From Desulfurococcales archaeon (GTDB lineage: Archaea; Thermoproteota; Thermoprotei_A; Sulfolobales; Desulfurococcaceae), in assembly GCA_027064845.1 (NCBI GenBank), contig JAMOPC010000485.1, positions 1 to 5,873 of the forward strand: a stretch of DNA of 5,873 nucleotides, written 5' to 3'. Below the pieces are notes generated by a model. The model saw only the letters and a list, made by a program, of their open reading frames with translations. It was not told the origin of the DNA and ran no database searches. Below are positions 1 to 5,566 of this stretch, in pieces. A program made the position numbers and the translations under genes. Numbering within the stretch: the stretch's first letter is position 1; every line of letters begins with the position of its first letter.

Positions 1-871
1 CCTCGGCCTTAACAGGTATAGGCATAGGTACCTTGACTGGTACTGGTACTCTTCCTGGCTTTGCTCCTTCGAGATATGCTCTAATAATATCTTCGTATGT
101 GATGACTCCGATTACATGGCCTTTCTCATCAATGACTGGTACAAGTGGTATATCGTGTCTAGCCATGACTTCTGCAACAGCCTCTACAGGCATATCCTTA
201 GTTGCTACCATTACTCCTCTAAGCATTATTCTCTGAACTTTTGCCGGTGTAGTTATATGTTGTTCACTTTCTCTATGGAATAACCATCTACCTCTCTTCA
301 TGAATTCGTGATAAGTCACTATACCCTGAGGAATGGGTTCTTCTTCGCTTCTCACAACCACTACTCCCGGTTGTCCACGATATACTATTCTGCTCCAAAC
401 CTTGTTTACTCTATCTTTGGCTGTAACAATGTATTTTTCAAGATCTTTTTCAGTCATTATTTCTGCAATGCTCTCAGCTATTGGTTTATAACCAGCTTTT
501 ATTAGGTAATTCAGTATATCATTATATGTTATTACTCCATGCAGCTTCATTTCTTCAAGATTATTAACTACTGGAGCACCAATAGTTTTGAATTCACGAA
601 GTTTATCAAATACTTCACCAAGAGTCATGTCCTGTTCTATTATCGGATGTTCTCTAAGAGCATCTCTCACTCTGATCATGGTGTGGTGACTTGTTGGCAT
701 AATTAACTCTATAGGTGTGAGATATCCAAGCACTCTCTCCTCGATATAGTCTCTGAGCACAGGTACAATAGTTTCTTCAGCTTTTCTTGCCCGTGCTCTT
801 ACTACTGTAAGTGGTAGCGATAAATCCCTAACAACAAGTCTAGGTTTTCTCGCTATTTCCCATATCCTCAT
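1..871 (-). CDS. Four-CBS-domain (double Bateman module) regulatory protein, C-terminus beyond window
   Basis: The minus strand is open from ATG at 871 to the left edge, giving 290 codons with no stop, so the 3' end is missing. Four CBS-like repeats can be read: about residues 3-58 (ending VLGYLTPIELIM), 65-125 (GAPVV, then GVITYNDIL), 133-195 (GIVTYHEF) and 212-270 (DIPLVPVIDEKGHVIGVITY). The repeated hydrophobic-G-hydrophobic-I/V-T-Y-x-D/E signature is the usual end of a CBS motif. Paired CBS motifs form Bateman modules that in other proteins bind AMP, ATP or S-adenosylmethionine; the ligand here is unknown. After the fourth repeat comes a Pro-rich stretch (residues 272-287) with Pro at nearly every second position, probably a stiff linker to something off the edge. 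The start is supported by a strong Shine-Dalgarno site three bases upstream. No catalytic domain is visible, so a stand-alone sensor or the regulatory half of a larger protein are both possible. Confidence 0.88.
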   Translation of the reverse strand, partial: MRIWEIARKPRLVVRDLSLPLTVVRARARKAEETIVPVLRDYIEERVLGYLTPIELIMPTSHHTMIRVRDALREHPIIEQDMTLGEVFDKLREFKTIGAPVVNNLEEMKLHGVITYNDILNYLIKAGYKPIAESIAEIMTEKDLEKYIVTAKDRVNKVWSRIVYRGQPGVVVVRSEEEPIPQGIVTYHEFMKRGRWLFHRESEQHITTPAKVQRIMLRGVMVATKDMPVEAVAEVMARHDIPLVPVIDEKGHVIGVITYEDIIRAYLEGAKPGRVPVPVKVPMPIPVKAE

Positions 872-874
872 ATT

Positions 875-882
875 GATCACCT
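875..882 (-). promoter_or_regulatory. Shine-Dalgarno site of the CBS-domain gene
   Basis: On the minus strand AGGTGATC lies three bases before the ATG at 871. AGGTGAT is complementary to the conserved archaeal 16S rRNA 3' end. The site fixes the start and implies that this mRNA has a leader, unlike the apparently leaderless phosphoribosyltransferase mRNA further right. Confidence 0.72.
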
Positions 883-922
883 AGGTATTTTCTAATCAAA
901 CACCCATCTAATAATATCCGAG

Positions 923-956
923 ATATAGATTAATTAAATCATGGTTAAATCTATAT
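923..956. promoter_or_regulatory. 9-bp inverted repeat in the gap between the CBS gene and the tRNA; candidate operator and promoter DNA
   Basis: ATATAGATT (923-931) is the exact reverse complement of AATCTATAT (948-956), with 16 bases between the arms. TTAAATC also occurs twice in direct orientation, at 934-940 and 945-951, 11 bases (about one helical turn) apart. On the minus strand the element TTTAATTAAT inside this block sits roughly 26 bases before a plausible start of the CBS-gene transcript near 908, so the repeat may overlap its TATA box. The DNA is very AT-rich, which makes chance repeats more likely. Operator function is inference. Confidence 0.35.
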
Positions 957-973
957 ATAGGTTTAGAGACAAG

Positions 974-983
974 AAATATAAAA
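974..983 (+). promoter_or_regulatory. Candidate TATA box upstream of tRNA-Glu
   Basis: AAATATAAAA followed by CCCC resembles a crenarchaeal TATA element. At the usual distance transcription would begin near 1005, about 40 bases before the mature tRNA, so the primary transcript would need 5' trimming by RNase P. A weaker element, GAATATACC at 1001-1009, would start transcription nearer the tRNA, around 1030. The sequence does not decide between them. Confidence 0.3.
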
Positions 984-1043
984 CCCCTAGAAGCTATGAA
1001 GAATATACCAGAGGAGACGCGGAAAAATAAACTCTAAGAAGGA

Positions 1044-1151
1044 GCCGCCGTAGTATAGCCCGGCCAAGTATGCGGGCCTTTCGAGCCCCCTCCCAAAGAA
1101 CGGGAGGGACAAGGAAAGCCCGTGACCCGGGTTCAAATCCCGGCGGCGGCA
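1044..1151 (+). tRNA. tRNA-Glu(UUC) with an intron
   Basis: The gene folds as a complete cloverleaf once an intron is removed. The acceptor stem is GCCGCCG (1044-1050) with CGGCGGC (1144-1150). The D stem is GTAT/GTAT (1053-1056 and 1068-1071), with the conserved loop GG at 1062-1063. The anticodon stem is CGGGC (1073-1077) with GCCCG (1118-1122). The T arm is CCGGG, loop TTCAAAT, CCCGG (1127-1143). The anticodon loop reads C-U-UUC-G-A after splicing, with UUC at 1080-1082, so the tRNA decodes Glu codons. The discriminator is A1151. The next bases are CCT, so the CCA end is not encoded and must be added by tRNA nucleotidyltransferase. The mature length is 75 nt. All stems are GC-rich against AT-rich surroundings, as expected at high growth temperature. 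Confidence 0.95.
1084..1116 (+). other. tRNA intron (33 nt) at position 37/38 with a canonical bulge-helix-bulge
   Basis: Splicing between G1083/A1084 and A1116/A1117 restores a 7-base anticodon loop. Around the junctions the RNA forms the hallmark recognised by the archaeal tRNA splicing endonuclease: a 3-nt bulge CGA (1082-1084), a 4-bp central helix CUUU/AAGG (1078-1081 with 1111-1114, including one U-G pair), and a 3-nt bulge AAA (1115-1117). The intron then closes with G1085-C1110 and a 7-bp helix CCCTCCC/GGGAGGG (1088-1094 with 1102-1108) around the loop AAAGAAC. It encodes no protein. Confidence 0.9.
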
Positions 1152-1153
1152 CC

Positions 1154-1158
1154 TTTTT
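1154..1158 (+). terminator. T-tract terminator after tRNA-Glu
   Basis: Five T residues follow three bases after the tRNA 3' end. Archaeal RNA polymerase commonly stops on short T runs without needing a hairpin. The tract is well placed to separate the tRNA transcript from the membrane-protein gene about 100 bases downstream. Confidence 0.5.
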
Positions 1159-1201
1159 ATTACTTCCATATAGAGTTCTTATTCATGTAGGCTAGTAGAT
1201 A

Positions 1202-1213
1202 TTGTTTAATACT
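1202..1213 (+). promoter_or_regulatory. Possible promoter of the membrane-protein gene
   Basis: TTGTTTAATACT is the best TATA-like element in the gap after the tRNA T-tract. Initiation about 26 bases downstream, near 1233, would give a leader of some 30 nt that includes the GGTG ribosome site at 1254-1257. GATATATTG (1228-1236) is a competing element. The rest of the 1159-1262 gap shows nothing recognisable. Confidence 0.25.
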
Positions 1214-1262
1214 TCTATGTGATTGAGGATATATTGAATAATTTGGGTATATTGGTGTTAGT

Positions 1263-2669
1263 TTGCTTTTGAGACATGGTTATATTGATAAGGGGCTGGT
1301 TTTTCTATTGGTTATTTCTCTTGCTTTAAGAATAGTATTTGTTCCCTTTACTTCTGGAAGTGATATCCCACAGTTTGCTGGTTTTGCAGATACTTTTCTA
1401 CGACATGGTTTTTGCTTCTATAAATATGCTGATGGATCGAAGTATGTTTCTGAGAATTGGGCATATCCATGGCCCTACATTTATGGGCCAGTATTTATAT
1501 TTATATTATCTTTTCTAAGAATACTTGCTCCTGAAGAAATCATTCATTATTGGAAGAACAATAATTACTATGTATTTGTCCCTATACAGTGGATTGTAGC
1601 TGTTAAGTCCATATTTGTTTTGTTTGACTTGTTGGTCATATATGTCTTATATATCGTTTTGGACGCTTATGGATTAACTAGGAGAAAACGTTTATTATTA
1701 ACATCTCTTTATGCATTGAATCCTATGACAATATATATTTCTAGTATATATGGAATGTTTGATCAAATAGCCCTATTTTTCTTCTTGTTGACAATTCATT
1801 TCTATCGAGGAATAATCAGTGGATCCAAAAGTAATTATGCATTACCTGGAGCTTTTTTGGCATTATCTATTCTTACAAAACAAACAATGATATTTCCATC
1901 AATTTTTATACTATTGGATATTCTATACAGATCAGTGCGTTATACTAAGAAGTTTTTAATAACACTCACAAGTTTCGTGGTTATTTCTATATTATTAATG
2001 CTTCCATTCGAAATAACTTGTCCCGGCAGTATCTTTTCCTTATGGAATGCTGTGTCACGTACTAGTTCTCCTGGATATACGTTGCCAGTCGTATATAGTT
2101 TTAATGGATTATCTAGTCTTGCATCATATATTAATACGTGTTGTGGAAAGGACGCCTTGTACTTGATAATTTATTGGTGGGTTCCAGCCATAATATTTCT
2201 GACATTATTATTTATAGCATATTTAGAAACGAGGGATCCCTTTACAGTATCTCTTCTATCATACATTGTTTTTCAAACAACTTATTGGCGTATAAATCAT
2301 CAATACCTAGTATCAGGTGTAGCGTTTCTAATACTACTATTTCCATTAATGAAGAGATGTATGAGGTGTAAGGTACTAGGTATTTTAATAATTATACTAA
2401 TAGGTTTTTGGCCAATAATGTTTCCAACTAGCTGGTGGGCGCATGTCCATATAAGAGAACCAAATTATTTTATGTGGAAGCTTATGGATTTCTTCTCTCT
2501 TATGATATTTGACGACTTAATATATGTTCTCTATGCTTTACTCCTTACTATAACTCAGTACTTGTTCATAATGGATTCTATAATTTGTCTATTACAGGAG
2601 AAAATATTGGTAGTAAAGGAATTTATTAGAAGAATAGCTAGATCATTTTCTTCAAGTTTTCGTAGATAA
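1263..2669 (+). CDS. Multi-spanning membrane protein, probable GT-C (Gpi18-like) glycosyltransferase
   Basis: The product has 468 residues with about 11-12 hydrophobic segments, roughly 10-28, 75-89, 105-135, 141-162, 166-182, 193-222, 231-249, 300-320, 327-341, 347-362, 370-387 and 418-445. The order of motifs recalls GT-C transferases that take sugars from dolichyl-phosphate donors. There is an acidic residue just after the first helix (SDIPQF, D34), an aromatic-Pro segment YPWPYIYGP (68-76), then NPMTIYISSIYGMFDQ (153-168), matching the family pattern NPxxIYxSxxxGxxD, and LALSILTKQ (199-207), matching the common LAxxxLTKP. The likely job is transfer of a sugar to a lipid-linked glycan or membrane protein on the outer face; donor and acceptor cannot be read. 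The start is TTG at 1263, with GGTG at 1254-1257 as a possible ribosome site. A stop at 1239-1241 limits extension, and no in-frame ATG occurs before residue 154; TTG at 1269 is the alternative. No cell-surface or glycan gene is adjacent. Confidence 0.8.
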   Translation: MLLRHGYIDKGLVFLLVISLALRIVFVPFTSGSDIPQFAGFADTFLRHGFCFYKYADGSKYVSENWAYPWPYIYGPVFIFILSFLRILAPEEIIHYWKNNNYYVFVPIQWIVAVKSIFVLFDLLVIYVLYIVLDAYGLTRRKRLLLTSLYALNPMTIYISSIYGMFDQIALFFFLLTIHFYRGIISGSKSNYALPGAFLALSILTKQTMIFPSIFILLDILYRSVRYTKKFLITLTSFVVISILLMLPFEITCPGSIFSLWNAVSRTSSPGYTLPVVYSFNGLSSLASYINTCCGKDALYLIIYWWVPAIIFLTLLFIAYLETRDPFTVSLLSYIVFQTTYWRINHQYLVSGVAFLILLFPLMKRCMRCKVLGILIIILIGFWPIMFPTSWWAHVHIREPNYFMWKLMDFFSLMIFDDLIYVLYALLLTITQYLFIMDSIICLLQEKILVVKEFIRRIARSFSSSFRR

Positions 2670-3183
2670 TATAGTCTTCTCCCAGATCATTTTCTCTGAG
2701 CTGGAGCTCCTTACTTGTTTCTACTAATTCCCAGGGAAACACTACCCATTTATTTGTTTCCTTATAGTAGTAATCAGGGTATATAGGGCTCCATGGCTTA
2801 ACAAAAATTGCTAAGGACTTGATCTCTTTGGCGCCATATCTTGTTAGTTCCTCTATTACTAGTTGAAGCGTCCTACCACTATCAACTACATCATCTACGA
2901 CAAGTATCTTTTTATTTCTAACACTCGTAGTAGGTGGGAGTGTTAACTCTGGTTTCGCTTCACGTGTATTTATTCCCTTATAGAATTTTACTCCTATGAA
3001 GCCTATTTCATCTATTTCTAAGAGATCAGATAGTATTCTAGCTGGTATTAAACCTCCTTTTATAACAGCATATATTATATCAGGTTTGAACCCTGTAGAA
3101 ACCATATTATTGACTAGCGTTATCAAAGCAAGATGAAGATGTTTCCAAGAAATATATTCTATTTCTATATTATCGCTCTCCAT
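2638..3183 (-). CDS. Purine-type phosphoribosyltransferase (COG2236-like, hypoxanthine/guanine/xanthine family)
   Basis: The 181-residue product carries the type I phosphoribosyltransferase PRPP-binding motif ILVVDDVVDSGRT at residues 93-105, with the paired acids D97 and D98. Near the N-terminus YAVIKGGLIPARILSDLL (38-55) is the family's first PPi-binding loop. Toward the C-terminus a KPWSP...PDYYY segment (129-140) and WVVFPWE (146-152) are typical of archaeal predicted purine phosphoribosyltransferases. The enzyme would join a free purine base to PRPP, giving the nucleotide and pyrophosphate, in cytosolic salvage; which base is preferred cannot be read. The ATG at 3183 matches the family's usual N-terminus. 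No Shine-Dalgarno site precedes it, and a TATA-like element about 29 bases upstream fits a leaderless mRNA. The gene is divergent from pyrG, and its 3' end overlaps the membrane-protein gene tail to tail by 32 bp. Confidence 0.9.
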   Translation of the reverse strand: MESDNIEIEYISWKHLHLALITLVNNMVSTGFKPDIIYAVIKGGLIPARILSDLLEIDEIGFIGVKFYKGINTREAKPELTLPPTTSVRNKKILVVDDVVDSGRTLQLVIEELTRYGAKEIKSLAIFVKPWSPIYPDYYYKETNKWVVFPWELVETSKELQLRENDLGEDYIIYENLKKMI

Positions 3184-3281
3184 ATGGTATGTTATGGCTA
3201 TGCTGGTTATTTAATTGTTTTTCTAAAAATCATGGAGATGTAAAGTTTTTTAGGGTTGAATAAATAAGAATGTGCAGGGCA
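3184..3281. promoter_or_regulatory. Divergent control region between the phosphoribosyltransferase and pyrG genes
   Basis: This 98-bp gap must hold both divergent promoters. The leftward TATA element is at 3208-3217. For pyrG the candidates are TCTAAAAAT at 3222-3230, giving a start near 3253 and a leader of about 30 nt, and AATAAATAA around 3259-3267, which would start transcription at about the coding start. No clear operator or attenuator hairpin is visible, and no strong ribosome site precedes either possible pyrG start. Confidence 0.4.
3208..3217 (-). promoter_or_regulatory. TATA box of the phosphoribosyltransferase gene (leaderless)
   Basis: Read on the minus strand the element is AATTAAATAA. 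Its centre is about 29 bases from the ATG at 3183, which places transcription start within a few bases of the start codon. The missing ribosome site agrees with a leaderless or nearly leaderless mRNA, common in Crenarchaeota. Confidence 0.5.
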
Positions 3282-4886
3282 ATGGTTAAGTATATTTTTA
3301 TAACTGGTGGAGTGTTATCTGGTCTGGGAAAAGGCGTTGTCACGGCTTCTACTGGTTTACTGCTCAAATCATTAGGATACAACGTTACAGCAATAAAAAT
3401 AGATCCTTATGTCAACGTTGATGCTGGTACAATGAATCCCTATATGCATGGAGAAGTATTTGTTACAGAAGATGGGGGAGAAACAGACTTAGACATAGGT
3501 CATTATGAGAGATTCCTTGACACAAACTTAACTAAGAAACACAATATAACTACTGGCCAGATCTATTACAGTGTTATAATGAAGGAGAGAAAAGGAGAAT
3601 ACCTTGGTAAGTGTGTTCAAATAATACCTCATATCACAGATGAGATCAAGGAAAGGATAAGGGAAGTAGCGCGTGAATCCTCGGCAGACATAGTTCTCGT
3701 AGAAATAGGTGGGACTGTAGGAGACATTGAGGGCTTGCCTTTTCTTGAAGCTATTAGACAGATGAGGATAGAGGAAGGAATACGTAATACTTTAGCGATA
3801 CATGTGGCATTAGCACCAATAATCTCGACAGGAGAGCAGAAGACAAAACCAGTACAGCACAGTATACAAGAACTCAGGAGAATAGGTATACAGCCAGACA
3901 TAGTAATAGTGAGATCGCCCAGAGAACTTGAGGAAGAGAATCGGGCTAAAATAGCACTTTACTCAAATCTTCCAAAAGAAGCAGTATTCAGTGATCCAGA
4001 CGTAGACACTATTTATAGGGTCCCATTAATTCTTCACTCAAAAGGCTACACCAAATATATTGCATCTAAGCTAGGGCTAAGGTATGAGGAACCAGATTTA
4101 TCTAGATGGGAGGAGTTTGTCAATAAGTTAACTTCGCCTAAAAATTATGTCAAGATAGCAATGATCGGGAAATATACTAAGCTCCATGACAGCTATATAA
4201 GCATAGTTGAAGCACTCAAACACTCGGCAGCATGGAATAACATTGGGTTAAAACTGGGATGGTTCGAAGCAACAGATATTGAGCGCGATAAAATAGATTT
4301 AAACCGGCTGAAAAACTATGATGGAGCAGTAATATTACCTGGGTTTGGTAAGAGAGGTAGTGAGGGAAAAATAACAGCAATTAAATATTTGAGAGAAAAC
4401 GAGATCCCGATTCTAGGAATATGTTTTGGCATGCAGTTAATGGTTATAGAATATGCTAGAAACGTCGTAGGACTAACCAAAGCAAATAGTACTGAGCTAG
4501 ATCCCTCAACACCTTACCCAGTAGTTGACTTACTTCCCAGCCAGTATAATGTAGAACATCTTGGAGGAACTATGAGGCTCGGTGCCCATCCTATAATAAT
4601 AGAGGAAAACAGTACTGCATGGGAAATGTATGGTAAGAAAATAGTTTATGAAAGACACAGACATAGATATGAGGTTAATCCAAAATATATAGATCTCTTA
4701 GAATCAGCTGGTTTAAGAATAAGTGGGTGGAGTCGTGAAAAATATCCTGAATTCATAGAACAAAGGAAAACACGTGTTTTCTATTTTGGGACACAGCCCC
4801 ATCCCGAGTTTAAGAGCCGACCACTTAAACCCTCACCAGTCTACCTGTATTTTATCAAAAAAGTTGTTGAGGCGACTAAGAAGTGA
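3282..4886 (+). CDS. pyrG: CTP synthase (glutamine-hydrolysing)
   Basis: CTP synthase makes CTP from UTP, ATP and glutamine. From the ATG at 3282 the product has 534 residues, the usual family length. The N-terminal amidoligase domain (about 1-265) has the P-loop GGVLSGLGKG (9-18), the signature IDPYVNVDAGTMNPYMHGEV (40-59) and LVEIGGTVGDIEGLPFLEA (139-157), with acidic residues for Mg-ATP and UTP. The C-terminal class I glutamine amidotransferase domain (about 290-534) has LPGFGKRG (352-359), the nucleophile Cys381 in GICFGMQ, and His507 and Glu509 in QPHPEF, so the triad is complete. An in-frame ATG at 3270 would add MCRA, but known homologues begin MVKYIF-like, so 3282 is preferred; neither start has a clear ribosome site. 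The gene leads the pyr cluster: its stop codon overlaps the pyrF start, implying co-transcription and translational coupling. Confidence 0.97.
   Translation: MVKYIFITGGVLSGLGKGVVTASTGLLLKSLGYNVTAIKIDPYVNVDAGTMNPYMHGEVFVTEDGGETDLDIGHYERFLDTNLTKKHNITTGQIYYSVIMKERKGEYLGKCVQIIPHITDEIKERIREVARESSADIVLVEIGGTVGDIEGLPFLEAIRQMRIEEGIRNTLAIHVALAPIISTGEQKTKPVQHSIQELRRIGIQPDIVIVRSPRELEEENRAKIALYSNLPKEAVFSDPDVDTIYRVPLILHSKGYTKYIASKLGLRYEEPDLSRWEEFVNKLTSPKNYVKIAMIGKYTKLHDSYISIVEALKHSAAWNNIGLKLGWFEATDIERDKIDLNRLKNYDGAVILPGFGKRGSEGKITAIKYLRENEIPILGICFGMQLMVIEYARNVVGLTKANSTELDPSTPYPVVDLLPSQYNVEHLGGTMRLGAHPIIIEENSTAWEMYGKKIVYERHRHRYEVNPKYIDLLESAGLRISGWSREKYPEFIEQRKTRVFYFGTQPHPEFKSRPLKPSPVYLYFIKKVVEATKK
4869..4875 (+). 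promoter_or_regulatory. Shine-Dalgarno site for pyrF inside the end of pyrG
   Basis: GAGGCGA, one mismatch from GAGGTGA, ends seven bases before the GTG at 4883. It supports the GTG start and shows that pyrF can be initiated by ribosomes finishing pyrG. Confidence 0.5.
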
Positions 4887-5566
4887 GTAGGATTATAGTA
4901 GCTTTAGATAGAGTAGACAAATCAATTGATTGGTATAAGGAATTTGTATCAAATACTCAAGAATATGTTGCTGGATATAAATTCGGTTTGCCATTCTTAA
5001 TAAGATATGGCATAAGAGGATTTGAGGAAATCTCTAGACTTATTAATGAAGAAAGACTATGGATAATCGATTTTAAACTAGCAGATATATCATATATAAT
5101 GATCAAGTCTATTGAGCCATTCGTTGAAATGGGTTTTAACGCATTCATAGCTCATAGTTTTATAGGAAGACATGGATCATTAAGAGAGTTAAAAGAATAT
5201 CTCTTGGAAAATAATTCTAAACTAATACTAATTTATACAATGAGCCATCAAGGAGCGATCGATGTACTTGATAAATCTATTTCAATAATAGAAGAAGTTA
5301 TAGCTGATATAAGACCTTGGGGCTTAGTTGCTCCGGCCACTAGGCCTGAAATGATCAAGAGGGCTAAAAGCTTTTTACACAAGAATGGGATCGAGACAAA
5401 AATTCTTTCTCCTGGTATAGGTTATCAAGGAGCTAAACCGGGCACAGCTCTCCAATATGGAGCTGACTACGAGATCATAGGTAGATTAATAACTTATTCT
5501 TCTGACCCTATCTCGAGAATCAAACAAATAAACAGTATTCACGAAAAGGTGATGAGGAATGGATAA
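4883..5566 (+). CDS. pyrF: Orotidine 5'-phosphate decarboxylase
   Basis: This enzyme decarboxylates OMP to UMP, the last step of de novo UMP synthesis. The product has 227 residues, within the normal range for this TIM-barrel family. The N-terminal strand reads IIVALD (4-9), with Lys33 in GYKFG. The catalytic tetrad motif DxKxxD is present as DFKLAD, with D63, K65 and D68. MSHQG (120-124), SPGIGYQG (176-183) and GADYEIIGRLI (193-203, Arg201) supply the pyrimidine and phosphate-binding loops. The start is GTG: the sequence GTGA at 4883-4886 is both the pyrF start and the pyrG stop, a classic coupled junction. Starting here gives the family's usual short N-terminus. The 3' end overlaps pyrE by 8 nt. 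Confidence 0.96.
   Translation: MSRIIVALDRVDKSIDWYKEFVSNTQEYVAGYKFGLPFLIRYGIRGFEEISRLINEERLWIIDFKLADISYIMIKSIEPFVEMGFNAFIAHSFIGRHGSLRELKEYLLENNSKLILIYTMSHQGAIDVLDKSISIIEEVIADIRPWGLVAPATRPEMIKRAKSFLHKNGIETKILSPGIGYQGAKPGTALQYGADYEIIGRLITYSSDPISRIKQINSIHEKVMRNG
5547..5553 (+). promoter_or_regulatory. Shine-Dalgarno site for pyrE inside the end of pyrF
   Basis: AGGTGAT, an exact match to the archaeal consensus, ends five bases before the ATG at 5559. It fixes the pyrE start, which overlaps the last codons of pyrF. It is the best ribosome site in the cluster, so PyrE may be translated better than pyrG, which has none. Confidence 0.7.

Noticed and set aside
33..505. Two plus-strand open frames (33-236 and 308-505)
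   Set aside because: Both lie antisense to the continuous CBS-domain reading frame, which has clear repeats and a ribosome site. They look like low-complexity shadows.
995..1036. Tiny plus-strand frame of 13 codons (MKNIPEETRKNKL) just before the tRNA
   Set aside because: It has no ribosome site and a poor distance to the TATA-like element at 974-983, and it ends eight bases before the tRNA. Chance is the simplest explanation, though a comparison with relatives would settle it.
1018..1043. GAAAAATAAA just before the tRNA as its TATA box
   Set aside because: Its centre is only about 17 bases from the tRNA 5' end, too close for the usual 26-base spacing unless transcription began inside the tRNA.
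1044..1151. tRNA as an integration site for a mobile element, with the downstream membrane gene as cargo
   Set aside because: No second copy of the tRNA 3' end, no integrase and no composition break are visible in the window.
987..1169. 60-codon minus-strand open frame across the tRNA gene
   Set aside because: It runs antisense to a fully folding tRNA with intron, its Pro/Gly/Arg-rich part merely reflects the GC-rich stems, and it has no ribosome site or family resemblance.
2138..2371. 77-codon plus-strand frame inside the membrane-protein gene
   Set aside because: It is in a different frame of a well-supported transmembrane protein, with a Ser/Ile-rich composition typical of a frame shadow.
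3629..3901. Minus-strand frame within pyrG
   Set aside because: It is antisense to the conserved CTP synthase amidoligase domain and has no ribosome site or recognisable motif.
4957..5148. Minus-strand frame within pyrF
   Set aside because: It is antisense to the OMP decarboxylase catalytic region, including the DxKxxD motif.
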